The notes below the pieces were generated by a model. The model made no database searches. It was not told the origin of the DNA and saw only the letters and a list, made by a program, of their open reading frames with translations. A stretch of 64,000 nt of DNA from Drosophila pseudoobscura (taxonomy: Eukaryota; Arthropoda; Insecta; Diptera; Drosophilidae), in assembly GCF_009870125.1 (NCBI RefSeq), contig NC_046680.1, positions 12,357,501 through 12,421,500 on the forward strand. Reading direction: 5' to 3'. Positions 23,801-36,500 of the stretch are shown piece after piece. The stretch's first letter is position 1. Every line of letters begins with the position of its first letter. Position numbers and translations under genes: made by a program.

Positions 23801-26177
23801 CCTTTATTTTGCGCCTCAGCCTTTGTCTTTTGCCATCATTTATTTATGTTTCCAGCATTCCAACCGCACTCGGATGGAAAAGAAAGCTGGAAAGAACGCT
23901 AGTTGCCGACTAGATCATACCCACTAGACTAGACCCCTATCAGTTACACTATCTATTGATGGCATTAAGATGTCCACTTGTTTTCCATATCCAGCCTTAA
24001 AGTTATAGACTCTGAAGCACGTCCTATTGTCTGGTGTCTCAGACACATTCACGTAAAACCAGTATACCCCTTGACCAATACGAGTATAGGGTGTAGTGGC
24101 TACCGAACAGTGGACAGACAATATGATGCCTCTGACAGGTATGCGAAATTCTATGCACCTCCTCCTCGTGTTCTGTAGATAGAGCAGACACTTCTCTTTT
24201 CTTCGCTTCTCGTCTCAGTCACACCCAAGTGACCATCGTGGCATGACGTGTGATGTAAGTCTCACGAGGCGTTTTGTCAAAGCCGCCCCCTAAGCTAACT
24301 GGCGGGCCAGTAGGAGGAAGGGCAGGGCTCCTTCTCAGCATTATGGATATTCATATCCATATCCACAGCCATGTTCATGTCCATTACAATTATCATTACA
24401 CGCTAATTATGTCAAAAGCAATGTCTAATTGGGCCATTCAATCACACCGATTGTGATCGCATCAACGGATCATACGCTTTTCGCTTGTCGCCCTCGTGGG
24501 CGTTTCCATTCATGGCTTGCAAGTTGTTGATTGATATTCGATTGCGGGGGCTGGACAAGAAAACTATTCCATTCCGGCTTGTAGTTCAGTTACTCATCGC
24601 TGTGGAAAGAGGTGGAATAAGTGGAAAGAGGTGACAATGGAAACTTTAGGAAGTTCTTCGGCCCGTTCTCCAACTCACTATCTCCTCACATTCGATGTGG
24701 CCCATCGAGATCGAGAGCAGGCCGTCCGTCAAAAGCGGAACAAAATTTAATTCACAGCCAATCACAGTAATTTTGTGTTACAAAATATCTTAACGGCCTT
24801 CGCCGCATTAGCATTTGCATTTTCCAACTCTTCCATCTTTCAATCTTTCCATTTTCCATTAGTGCTGGAGCCCAAGTTGGAGCTGGCATGCCATCCGCCA
24901 GCCGCCAGCCGCCGTTCGACGGGGGCTCGGGCCAGCAACCTTCGGTGGGAGATGGCGGCGAGGTGACTATGCAACACACTCCCCCTCCCGATCCACTGGC
25001 TCAACGCTTAACGTTCATTAAACTTGAAAAGAAAGCAAAACGATGACTCTGACGAGGCTTCGACTACGACTCTGACTTCGACTTCCACTTGCAGTTTTGG
25101 CTTTGTCTGAGCCGAGCCGCATTTGTTTTAATTTTGGTCAAAGCCGCAGCCGCAACAACAACAGTTACAGCCACAATAACATTCAATTAAAGTTACATGC
25201 ACTTGCCTCGAGGCGCATACCCGTAGATACAATATGCGAGCACTCGCATATGCTTTTTTCCACTTCAATTTAATTGTTGCAACTCAACAACAAATACAAC
25301 ACGAATAAAAACCGAAAGAAAACAACAATCGCGTCAATTAATCAAATGGAAAATGCAACTTTTGCCGGTGCCAGGCGGCTGTTGAAGGCGGTTCGGCGGT
25401 TCGTTCGTGCCCCAACACCAAAAGCAACAAGTTCAGCTGTGGCACGTTCAGGCAGGCTCTGGTTCGCAGCGCGAGGTCAATGGCAAGGCGAAATACCCGA
25501 AACCCAGGCCCAGCCGAACCTGTGGCCCTTTTCGCCCCATTCAGGCCGGAGCCAAAAATGAATCCATTCCGCCTCTTGTCCACTTAATTAAAATTCATTA
25601 ATAATCTGTTCACAGTTGTCCACAAAGCAGCCAAAGAGCCAAAAAAAATGAAAGTTTTGGCTCAGACGCCTGCGCAGAAACCAAAGTTTGTGTGGCTTTG
25701 ACTTTGACTGGGGATTGGGGATTGGGGTTTGGGATGGGGCTTGGGGATGGGGCTTTGGCTGTTGACCAGTTTTGGTCTGGGCCAAAATCTAATCTCAACT
25801 TAAATAGGAAATATGTCTCCCACTCAGCCAGTAATCAATTTGGTCATTTCTTGGTTGTTTCTGTGGCACAGCAGCTTCTGCCAGCAGCGGACGTATGATG
25901 AGGATGAGCGGCTGCTGATGACGAATGACGAACTGAAAGTGTCGCCCCCAGAACCAGCTCGACGGACCACAAACTAGCACCTTGCTCGGAAGCTGAGTCT
26001 GTGGCTGCAGAACAGATACGACTCCGAGTGAAATTAGAAGAGGAAAAGAAAAGTGACAAATCCAACTGGCGACTGGCATTTGGCAACTGGCAACTGGCGG
26101 AACCTGTCCCCGAATCCAACGCACACACAGAAGGAGAGCTGGAGAGAGGCTGGCAGCAGGCAGAAGGCAGCAGCAGC
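20896..26177. other. 5.3 kb between DCAF11-like gene and hil coding start
   Basis: No coding exon is supported. The first 200 bp should hold the DCAF11-like promoter and an inverted repeat. The rest is probably the hil 5' UTR and introns or enhancers. It holds TG/CA microsatellites (22190-22480, 22915-22950), TACATATGTA palindromes near 23257-23277, a TATAAATA at about 22027, and a GTATACCCC/AGTATAGGGT pair near 24062-24092 of the kind that flanks decayed fly repeats. Confidence 0.4.
21038..21093. repeat. Nested inverted repeat upstream of the DCAF11-like gene
   Basis: GATAGTTCCCA (21038-21048) and TGGGAACTATC (21083-21093) form a perfect 11-bp inverted repeat. Inside, CCCAGAG (21045-21051) and CTCTGGG (21060-21066) form a second, mutually exclusive stem with an 8-nt loop. 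It lies about 145 bp upstream of the DCAF11-like start codon. Confidence 0.6.
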
Positions 26178-29100
26178 ATGTATCGCCCAAATTTCTACGA
26201 GTCGACGTGCCTGCGGTGCAGCGAGACCGTCTATCAGGTGGATCGTGTGGGGCCACTCAAGGATTTCACATTCTTTCATTCCGGTTGCTTCAAGTGCGTC
26301 CACTGCGGCACCAAGCTAACGCTCAAGACATATTTCAATAATCAACACAAGCAGGATGACAAAGAGGTAAGTGCCACAGACGAAGACACGAAAGACTCGG
26401 GCGACAAACGCGTCAAGCAAACAAATATTTGCAAGTATTTGCACAGCTGCAAAATGCAGCAAAATGCAATATGCAAAAGTGCAGTTCGAATTTCGAACGA
26501 CTCTACGACACTTTTCCGTGCCCATGCATAATAATAAATAACTCTGTTATTGCGCTCTGCCGCAGCAGAAATGTGTGTCAGTGCGGTCTGTCTGTCATCC
26601 AAATGCATATATCGTACATACATATATATATACATAAGTGTGCATTTATGTACACGCGTGTACAGTGCGTATCGCAGCAATAAGACTGCTCAGCTGCAGT
26701 AATCTTATGGAATATGGCAGAAGATTATTTCTTATAATTATCTTCAATTCCTTCAATAATTATAATTATCAATTCGAAACACATTTTCTATGTCAGCCTC
26801 CATAACCATAGATCGTTGACATTCCAAGCACGAAACGCACTGTGCTTTGGGGTATACCTATATTGCCACCTGCTGTGTGTAGGTGCAGCGGTTGGTGTTT
26901 CATTTGCAAGTGTCTCGAATCTTGGGGTCTGCTCACGCACTCGAGCCGAAACCGAATATGGCTAATGGGGTATATTGATTTGGACAGTAGATAGATACAA
27001 ATTATAATGATTCGACAGTATCTTCATCTGAAAGGAATCTCTCAAAGAAAGGCCTTAATTGGTACCAAATTGTAATTCGGTTGCCGAGCACAAAGACCGG
27101 GCAATGACAAATCATTTCTCGCACCTAGAAACATCCCAGTTGTCAGTCAATTAATGCTGTATTAACCTTTCCATCAACTCTTTCTTGTGCAGGTCTATTG
27201 CAGTTCCCATGTACCAAAGAGCGGACCCGGTCATCTCGACCAGACGGCGGTGGGCATTCGCCAGGCCTTGAATGCGCCGCGAACGAGCAAGTTCGTGAAC
27301 GAACAGATACGGGGCACGCGCACCGAGATCGACGGTGAGTAGGGGCTACAATTGATTCCTCATGGCCCAAGGCCTGGCTGACCGTTCTCCGGGCTCCGGC
27401 TGGTTCTGTTTTGCAGGTGCCCCACTGGGTGGTTCGCGTCAATCCACGCCTAACGGCTACGTCGGCCGCGAGGTCAACTCCCCGTCGCAGAACGAATCCG
27501 ACTACAAGTACGGCCGCTTCGACGCCAGTGCCCTCCACATCGCCCATGCCCTGAAGCAGACGGAGGTCCAGAAGGCCTACAACAAGGCGCGCGAGAAGCC
27601 GATTGATTTCTACCTGGTAAGTGACCATAGTTGATGGAAGCAGACCCAGACTCCACTCTGCCCCAAGAAGTGGCCGCAAATTAAGAGATTATTTAGTGCA
27701 GAACATGTAATGAAATTTTAAGTGGCTAGCGGGCCGCCGGCTGGTCAAGTGTGTATCCCCCGTCTCTGCGTCTTGTTCTCTCTAGTTCTCTCCGAGCTCC
27801 AGCGGTTGTGCAATGCTTCTGCGAGTACGAGCATGTGCACAGCCTAATTAATGCACTGCCAGCCAACGCAGAGTCATGATTATGTAGGCTAGTGTGCTAT
27901 TTGCACCTGACTGAGGGGTTGCGTTGCCCAAGTTGGGCCAGCAAGAAGCCCAAGAGAACCAAGAAAGAGAGACTATCCACGGGGTCTGGGCAGATATATG
28001 TCTCTTCTGATCATTCTGCCATCTTCAGCACAGACAATATATATCAAGATTATATGTATGTAGTCTATAGGTTTCGCAGCAGTACGACTACCATTAGTGT
28101 GCAATGATTTAAGCAACACCCAAACTAATCTAGTTGGGGGAAATCCACGCAGAGATTTCCATTCGAGTGGGGGAGGGGGTGATCACGATCGCCCAGCTTG
28201 ATTATAATTTATTATCATGCTGCATCGGGTCCAGGTCTACGACTAATCTGGCTGGCTAATCTCCGCATGATGCTTGGGTGAAAGCATTATAATCGCATTC
28301 AAATCGCACAAGTTTTGCTTTTCTTTGCCACTGCCATTGCAAATGCCAAAAACCGATTTTTCTTTCACTTTCGAGAATGCCACACGCGAGTGGCCAGCAG
28401 CATCAGCGTCAGCAGCACCACCAACAAATATTTTTATTGCAACGCTCAATTTAACAAATTTCGAACAGGTGTCTGATGGCGGCGTACACCACCGCAACAG
28501 CCCCAGCCACAACAAACAAACCACAAGAAATATATATATAGATATATGTACATATGTAAAAAATTGCATGCATGCAATCATTAAAAATTTTCCATGTTTT
28601 ACAACTGCCACGCACACTCCCTCCCTCACACACCACACTCCAAACACCTGAGCCTGCGCCTGTGTCTGCGTCTAAGCCCTGGGCGGGCACACTATTTTGG
28701 ACAGCAGTGTGGCTGCCTGGAAGCATAGATTTCCATATACGGATACAAGTACAGCAGTGGCAGTGCCAGTGGCAGGGGCAGTGGCAGACACAGGCACGGA
28801 CGAGACAATGCCGTCACCGTCACTTGTTTTTCCGGCTGCGCTTGCGTTCGTTCGGTAAATCTAAATTATGCGCACCACAGTGAAAGTAACGGCAAGCGAA
28901 GCTTTTGCCAGCGACAGCTTTTCTCGTCAGAGCGTCATTCTGGTGGCGAAGCTTGCGCTCCTCCTATACTGAGCTCTCTCCTCTGCCCGCTCTCCCTCTC
29001 TTGGGTGGTGATGTCTCCAGACAAGCCCAGCCCAGCCCTTATGCAATGCACGCGTTTTTAAACGCCATGTAATCGCCGTGTAATTTGGCGCGCCGATTCC

Positions 29101-32100
29101 ATATAAAACTCTCACGCAGCCGCAACGGCAGCGGGGCAGGCAGGCAGCAATCCCACAGACACTTCCTCATAGCTGAAAGCTTTTTGCGCATTTCTGTCCA
29201 ACGCCAATTTTACAATTTATGCCACCGTTTTGGGCTTTTTTTGTTGTTGCTGCTGCTGTTGCTGTTTTTTCTGTTGTTTGTGTGGCCGCTTGCGCAATAA
29301 TTAATTTCAACATTTTTAGACTTTCGTTTTCGTTCGGTTTTGATTTGATTTGGTTTTGCTTTTGCTTTCGATACTCTGCACTTCTCTATTTCAATTTTTT
29401 CGCCTTTGTCACCGTGGGCGTCGCATAACTGTATGTACGTCTATGTGCTGCTGCTCGGCTTGTGTTCACATTGAAAATCTACTTTAAGCCGCTCACGCAA
29501 TTCCACCCCCATCCGCTGGCCAGCGCAGCGCTCTGCCCATTGTCAATGGGGCTTTGAACCATTTAGTGGCTGGCCGGTGCTTATTACTTGATTTGCTTTT
29601 GTTTCATATTGTTATTGTTTTGATCTTGACATTGAGTTTCGGCTTTAATTACACCTTGTACGGCCCGTTGCATGGCGCTAAATGCTACTCGCATGCGGAA
29701 GCTACTCGTATTATTTTTCCGGAGCTTTTAAACTGTATTTAGTCGAAAAAACGGTCAGAATGTTAGTCGGGATATTTCTAAGCATATTTTCGGGAGGGAG
29801 ATTACCTGTCGACTTTATGGTGACATTTAGGATCGAAGTTCCATTTTGCTGCAGGGGTAGTACCGGGCATACATAACTAATTTGTGGAAATTGAGTGCAG
29901 CCCGCTGATGCGTAATGACGGCCGAGAACACTGCGAATGAGGTAACAACCATACCATTTGTGGCATTGCCTGAGAAAACATTAGCCAGATTAGCGGTCAC
30001 AGAGAGCGGGCGCACAGACCCGCAATTATTATTGCACAAATGCAAACAGCAACGGTACATCCAATTGATGGCCAGCCAGCCACAATTATCGACGGAGAGA
30101 CGTCCACTTATCGATGGGCGCACGCATTGCGTGGCGAATGTGTGGGCGGGATGGATGGGGCGCTGGCGGCAGATGCAACTGCAGCTGGAGGCGGGGCTGG
30201 GCCGGGGCCTAATGCCAGACATTTAGCCGGGTCTGGTGGCAGCTCAGGCGTGCCATTATAATTAGCCAAGTTAACAAGCCAAGCATTGCAAAAACAACAA
30301 ACCAAACGCTCGAAATGCATTCGGCGAAAATGCAGATGGATGGATCGTTGCGAAAGCTTTCTCCTAACATCTGTCCCGCCCTTCTGCTTTCAGGCCCGCG
30401 AGGAGCAGGCTCACCTGGAGATGAAGCACCGCAAGGAGGAGGACGACTTGTACCGCAGATTCGCGAAGAAGCGCGAGGAGGAGGATCGCAAGATCCAGAG
30501 CGAGTTCCAGGACGAGTGGGAGCGCGAGCTGCAGCGCCTGACGCACAAGTTCGAGAAGGAGTTGGCCACCTCACGGCGCAGCCGGGACGAGGCCAATGTT
30601 CTAACGCTGCGCCACGAGCAGCAGAAGGAGGACCTGGAGAAGAACATGACCCTGCGCCGGAGCAAGAAGAAGGAGAGCATCACCCGGAAGATGCTGGAGC
30701 ACGAGCGCTACGAGACCGCCGCCCTCGTGGACAGGCAGTCGAGCGAAATGCTGGAGCTGATCAGCGCCCGTCGCTCCGAGTACATGCAGAGCGAGAGCAT
30801 CTTCCTGGACGACGAGTTCAGCGAGGGCGCCGTGCCCATCGAGTATCCGCTGAATGCCCCGATTCCAGCACCGCCGGCGGTCAGCAAATTCCAGATCTAC
30901 ACGGACCCCATTGAGTTCGAGGATGTCGATCGCATCGCCATCTCCGTCGCTCAGGAGGACCAGAAGACGTTCACGGACCTGGTGCGCCAGCTGGTGGGAC
31001 GCTGCACCACCGACATCGAGAAGGCCCGCACCATCTTCCGGTGGATCACGGTCAAAAACCTGAATGCCATGCACTTTGACGACGATCTGCGCGGCGACAC
31101 GCCCATGGGGCTCCTGCGCGGCATCAAATATGGCACAGAGAGCTATCATGTCCTGTTCAAGCGCCTCTGCAGCTACGCCGGTCTCCACTGTGTCGTCATC
31201 AAGGGGTATTCGAAGAGCGCCGGCTACCAGCCCGGGGTGAAGTTCCAGGACTCGCGTTTCCGCAACTCCTGGAACGCCGTCTATGTGGCCGGTGCCTGGC
31301 GCTTTGTCCAATGTAACTGGGGAGCCCGCCACCTGGTCAATGCCAAGGAAGCGCCGAAGCAGGGACGCGGCAAGAACGACAGTCTTCGGTGAGTCCAATT
31401 AATAGCAGAGATGGAGGGTGTTTGCGTATCTAATCGGTTTTCATCCTTCTTCAGGTACGAGTACGATGACCATTATTTCCTCACCGATCCGCGCGAGTTC
31501 ATCTACGAGTTCTATCCGTTGCAAGAGGAATGGCAGCTCCTGAAGCGCCCCATCACGTTGCGCGAGTTCGAGAATCTACCCTTTGTGCGGTCGCTATTCT
31601 TCCGCTACGGCCTGCACTTTGCCGACGAGGGCTATGGGGCTGTGGTCTTCACGGACGACACTGGAGCGGCCACAGTACGCATCGCCATGCCCACGGACAT
31701 GCAGAGTTGCCTGATCTTCCACTACAATCTCAAGTTCTACGACAGCGACGAGGAGCTCTCCTACGACGGCGTCTCTCTCAAGAGATTCGTGATGCAGTCG
31801 GTGATCGGCAACATCGTGGCCTTCCGCGTGCACGCCCCCTGCTCGGGCGCCTTTCTGCTGGACATCTTTGCCAATGCGGTGACGCCCCAGGAGTATCTAA
31901 CTGGGGAGCCCATGAAGTTCAAGTCTGTGTGCAAATTCAAGGTGGGTTCCCGTCCCCTGACGTGTATTCCTCCCCTGCTACTGCTAATGGTTGACTTTTT
32001 CTTCCGATCAGATCTGCTGCGAGGAGCTGCAGACGGTGATGGTGCCGCTGCCAGACTGTGCCAGCGGAGAATGGGGACCCACAAAGGCCACCCGCCTCTT

Positions 32101-32595
32101 TGGCCTCATTCCCATCACGCACCAGGTGGGTTAAGTGGTCATATTCTCTGGTAAATATGACAGTGCTCATTCACTTTGTGCTTTCCAGGACCCGCTCATC
32201 TTTGCCGGGCGCAGCCTGGATTTGCAATTTCGTATGTCGCGTCCGCTGACAGATTTTATGGCCACGCTGCACAAGAATGGCATCGAGGAAAAGAAGCTGG
32301 CGAAGTATGTGACTCACAGCACGCTGGACGACATTGTCACGTTCATCATTAAGTGAGTGCAGAAGGAAATGGAAAATTTAATAGCAATTCAGAGCAATCA
32401 TTCTCGTTACCCGTTCCCTTACCCGCTTGCAGCTTCCCTGAGGAGGGTCAGTATGGACTCGACATTTACACGCGTGAACTTGGCGCCCCACAGCACCACC
32501 ATCACCATAACAACAACTCCTCATCCTCCTCCGGCGAGAAACATTTGTTGACGCACTGTTGTAAATATTTAATCAACTCGTCCAAGCGGAATTGA
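26178..32595 (+). CDS. hil: Hillarin, LIM plus transglutaminase-like protein
   Basis: Eight exons: 26178-26366, 27193-27334, 27417-27616, 30394-31388, 31455-31941, 32012-32125, 32189-32352 and 32433-32595, giving 817 residues, all joins in frame. The N-terminal LIM zinc finger at about residues 10-68 shows CLRC, the HSGCFKCVHC core and the closing YCSSH. A strongly charged coiled coil fills about 178-290. A transglutaminase-like fold follows at about 377-490 (DIEKARTIFRWIT, LCSYAGLHCVVIKGY), then the second half typical of the KY/hillarin family. Known: fly Hillarin localises to the cleavage furrow with septins. The catalytic Cys, His and Asp positions appear substituted (see findings). The start is the first Met before the LIM domain. 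The C-terminus is His/Ser-rich. Confidence 0.92.
26367..27192 (+). other. Intron 1 of hil
   Basis: 826 bp, donor GTAAGTGCC, acceptor TTCTTGTGCAG. AT-rich, with (TATA)n and TACATATA tracts near 26600-26640. No gene is seen. Confidence 0.7.
27617..30393 (+). other. Intron 3 of hil, 2.8 kb
   Basis: Bounded by GTAAGTGACC and CTGCTTTCAG. It holds a GCAGTGGCAGTGCCAGTGGC-like imperfect repeat (28750-28790), TG/T-rich stretches (29220-29400) and no supported exon. Its size and position just before the main exon make it a good place for enhancers, but no specific site stands out. Confidence 0.6.
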
Positions 32596-33075
32596 TTCGG
32601 CTGGGAGGAGGGGGCGGACCTGTAGATGCTCGAATGCATTCCTGGACATTGGACGTTGGAAAGGCGGGAAGCGAATCGGAGCAAAAACACACACAAAATG
32701 CAATATTAATTATAGTCTATACTTAAGCGGGAGCTTAACAAATGTTTACCATATCACAAAAGTCCATTATGGAGGTGCTATCTGACAGCAAACTGGCGAA
32801 AATTGAAATCCGATGATAACAATGGAGACAACGATGGATGGATGATGACAATCGCAACTTGTAAATACTCTAGACTCTAATCATTAGACCTTAACGATGC
32901 CTAGTAATACCAACCCTAAAATCAGTTCTTAATTAAATTGTACATCTACCGATTAATGCTTAATAATTTATTACGTGAAACGCAATGAAACCCTACATTC
33001 TTATATGCGTACATCCGACTTGAATTCGAAATGATTAATGTTTTTTTTTGTATAAGCGTTCACGTGCAAAATGTG

Positions 33076-33081
33076 AATAAA
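33076..33081 (+). terminator. Polyadenylation signal of hil
   Basis: AATAAA about 480 bp after the hil stop. The bancal signal on the other strand lies only about 75 bp away, so the two genes end almost back to back. Confidence 0.55.
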
Positions 33082-33152
33082 ACCTTATTATACAATTATC
33101 CTTCACAGACTAAACGAAAGCTCCGCAAGCCTTGCATCAAGTTTAATTATAC

Positions 33153-33158
33153 TTTATT
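33153..33158 (-). terminator. Polyadenylation signal of bancal
   Basis: TTTATT on the plus strand (AATAAA on the minus strand), about 400 nt after the distal bancal stop codon. Confidence 0.5.
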
Positions 33159-33479
33159 TGTTCATTCTTCTTATCGTACAGAATTTTAAGGTTGACTTTC
33201 CCCGTTCAAGAGCAGAATGGTGTGGCTGAGAGACTGATGGTTGATGGGGGCGGCAGGGTCCAGGGTACAGGGGGCATGGGACAGAGCACACTTAATTTTC
33301 CAGTTGGCGTCCTTTTCTTCTTTTCGGGGTTTTCTCTCTTTTCAGGGGAATTTTCACTTAAAGTTAGAGAAGAAATACATAAATTTCTTTCGTTTTTTTT
33401 TTGGAGGATGCTCTTTCTCTGTTCCTTTTCTTCTGTTAGTAAATTTAATTTTAAACGTGAAACGCAGCACATTTCGATG

Positions 33480-33510
33480 GTTGTTGTTGTTGTTGTTGTT
33501 GTTGTTGTTG
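33480..33510 (-). repeat. (CAA)n microsatellite in bancal 3' UTR
   Basis: About ten perfect TTG units on the plus strand, read as CAA repeats in the bancal 3' UTR, just after the distal stop at 33551. Confidence 0.8.
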
Positions 33511-33550
33511 CATGTTGCATGTTGCTGTTGGTAAAGTTGTATTTGCCCAC

Positions 33551-36500
33551 TTAAATGTTCCGCCTGCCATTCTCGTGCACACTGCAATGAAAATAGTGGA
33601 GCGATGGCAGAAAGCCAAAGGAAAACATAATTAATGAACTTTTTAATGAACAGCAGATACAGCTGAATGAAGGTTGGTGTTGGTGTTGGTGTGGTTGTAG
33701 ATGCGGATGTGGATGTGGATGGTGGATGGTGGATACAGGATGCAGGATGACGCGCGATATGAGATTGGATTGGGATAAGTCATGACACAATTAGTAAATT
33801 AATAAACAAGTATTTTGTTGGTTTTTTGTTGAATGTCGAGTTCCGTTTAATTTGGTTAACCATCGATAGAATGAAGAGCACAGATGCACGCCGTAAGAAG
33901 ACAAGGGATTTATTGTTATTAGCAGAGACCAAACAACAAAATCACTAGTCTTCCATACGGAATACACTCCCAGGAGAGGCCAATCGGTTAGTTAGTTTGG
34001 ATGGAGCGATTTGATTTGCGAGTTAAAATAGACGACATACGATCAAGCACTTAGCACACTGAGGACCCACGACTTGAGGCACCGTTTCCGAGTTAATTGC
34101 GCACAGAACTAGCTTGACAGTGAGAATGGCAATGGAAGTGGGAAGGGGAAATGGGAATGGGAATGGAAATGGAAATAGGACTGGAGCGTGTAATGTGTGT
34201 GATGTGTGGTTTCGGGTTAGTCAAATGAGAAGGAGTTGAGTGCATACTTTGATCTGCTTAGTCTGTTTGCGACACCAACCTCTGTTGCAGCAGATACTGG
34301 GCCATTTGTATTTGCTTGGGCGTGCCCGAGATGGTGATTATGCGATCGTTCGAGTTGGGCAGGGGCTCGTCGATGGTTATGTACGCACTGGACTCGTTCC
34401 GAATGCGGCGGATGCGGCCGCCTCCCTTGCCGATGATGGCGCCAGCCAACTGCGAAACAAACAAATCGTAATGATTAGCAATCAAAGTGGTCCAAAGATA
34501 TGTCTGATCCACTACTCACCTCCTTTGGAATGGTGACCTGTGTGCTGTTGTTGGGGTCATGACCCTGCGGCACATTGGTTGGAGCATTCGGGCTCCCGTT
34601 GCCGCCGCTGCCGCCGCCAGCGTTGAATCCACCCGCGCCATTAGCACCGCCCAGGGCTCCAACGCCCCCGTTGTTGGCACTGCCGCCGCCCAGGCCGTTG
34701 CCCAAGGCGCTGTTGCCGCCCTGATTCTGGCCAAAGCTGCCCAGACTGGGCAGACTATTGGTGCCGCCCTGGCTCTGGCTGAAGTTGCCGAGACTCGGCA
34801 GGCTGTTGCTGCCCTGGCTCTGGCCAAAGCTGCCGTTGTTGCCTCCAAAGTCACCGGGACCGCCGCCAAAGCCGTTGTTGCCAAAGCTGCCACCACCGCC
34901 AAAGGGTCCGCCGCTGCCTCCGCCAAAACCAGCGCCTGCAAAGCCGCCAGCACCGCCAGTAGCATTGCCGAAGCCATCCACATCACCGCCACCGCCGTTG
35001 GCCCACGGGTTGATGAAGGGATTGTCCCGCTGTCCCATGCCGCCACCTCCGCCGACTCCTCCTACGCCAGCGCCTCCGGCGCCTGCACCAAAGCGTTCGG
35101 CTCCACGTCCGCCACCGCCACTGCCGCGTCCTCCGCCAGCATTACCGCCGAATCCTCCGCCGTTGCCGCCACCAGCAGCGCCACCAGCACCAGCCGCTCC
35201 TGCTCCCCCGTTGCGGTTGCCTCCTCGCTGGCTGGGTCTAGTGCTGCCACTGCCGGTGCCATAGCCGCCGTACTCATCCGCATAGACGCGGTCGAAGTTC
35301 ATCGGATCATAGTTGTGGATAGCCCCCTTGATGGGCGTGTCCCGGGTGAGGGTGATCACCTCGCGCACCGCTTCGATGACCTGGGCCTGCTTGCCCACCG
35401 TCTGCACCACGCGATCTGTGCTCTGCGGAGCCACATTGGAGAATACCTTCAAGAAGCGGCAGCCGATGCGCTGTAAGTGGATAGATCAGAAAGGAGATTA
35501 GTTTCTGCGCTTTGAGGTAGAGTTTCTGGAAACACGAGTAGTATCCCGCTGAGGCCCTGCTTTGCAGCCTTAGGCTTGGGCCTAAGCCTAAGCCCAAGGG
35601 GCTATCATTTCCCAGAAATCAGGACAAAGGACGACCCGCACACAGACACAGAGTCCACAGCAAATCTATTCTGGTCAAGGTCTATTGAGAGCCGAGTTCA
35701 AATCAATTTGGCCATGACACAGACACTGGCCCTGGCCGTGTCCCGTACCGTCCGTTTCTGTACGTATGTGTGTCCTGTCGTGCATCCTGCCACAGCGGGC
35801 AATGGCTCCTAATCATCATGAAGCAGCAGCTGTCAGACACAGGCACTGAGAATGAGGTCTTCTACCTGCGCGCCATCGAATGTTTCGGGGCAGCTGCCTT
35901 CTGCTGTTTCCCTCTCGCTGGCTGCATGTAAAGTGGCAGGAAGTTCTTCTTGCCTCTGCCTCTGGCTTTGCCTGCACCCCCCGACCCCTTTTTTGTCTGC
36001 GGCGGAAGTGTAAATGGGGAAATTCGATAGCCACTTAAGAGGGGAAGCAGGTGGGGAGCGGATGGAACAGATTTCTGTTTCTGTTCGTGTGTGTGTCAAT
36101 GCCTGGAGTCCTCAGTTCGTCCCGCTTCCGTTGCAGGGCCTTCAGGCCTCTGTGTTCCGCTCCCTGCTTTGTCGTGCCTGAACACATATTTCCTTAGTTT
36201 TTCATAAATTTCGTTGGTGCCGCCTAACTGCCTGCCGCCTGCCGCTTGATGATTGCATCATTCCTAGGCCCATTGCGTGCTCCCTTCTCGACTCTCTCTG
36301 TCTGCGTGTGTGTGTGTTTGTGTGTACGCGTGTGTGTGTGTAGCAATGACCAAAGGCTGCGTCATGTTCCCTTCGAGCTATCCGGTTCTATCCTCTACCC
36401 CCTCGGCTACAGCTACTCCCAGGCGACAACTCGTTGCGTGTGCTCCAGACAACAATGGCGACATCAAAATTCTGAAGTGTTTCCTCGGCCCCCTAATTCC

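Noticed and set aside
30601-31398. 265-codon minus-strand frame opposite hil
   Set aside because: Codon-bias shadow of the large hil exon.
33481-33510. Tandem repeats as a possible CRISPR-like or satellite array
   Set aside because: Simple trinucleotide microsatellite without spacers, in a eukaryotic 3' UTR.
34559-35476. 305-codon plus-strand open frame rich in Ala and Ser
   Set aside because: Antisense shadow of the Gly-rich region of bancal; GC-rich glycine codons remove stops on the other strand. No splice or domain support.
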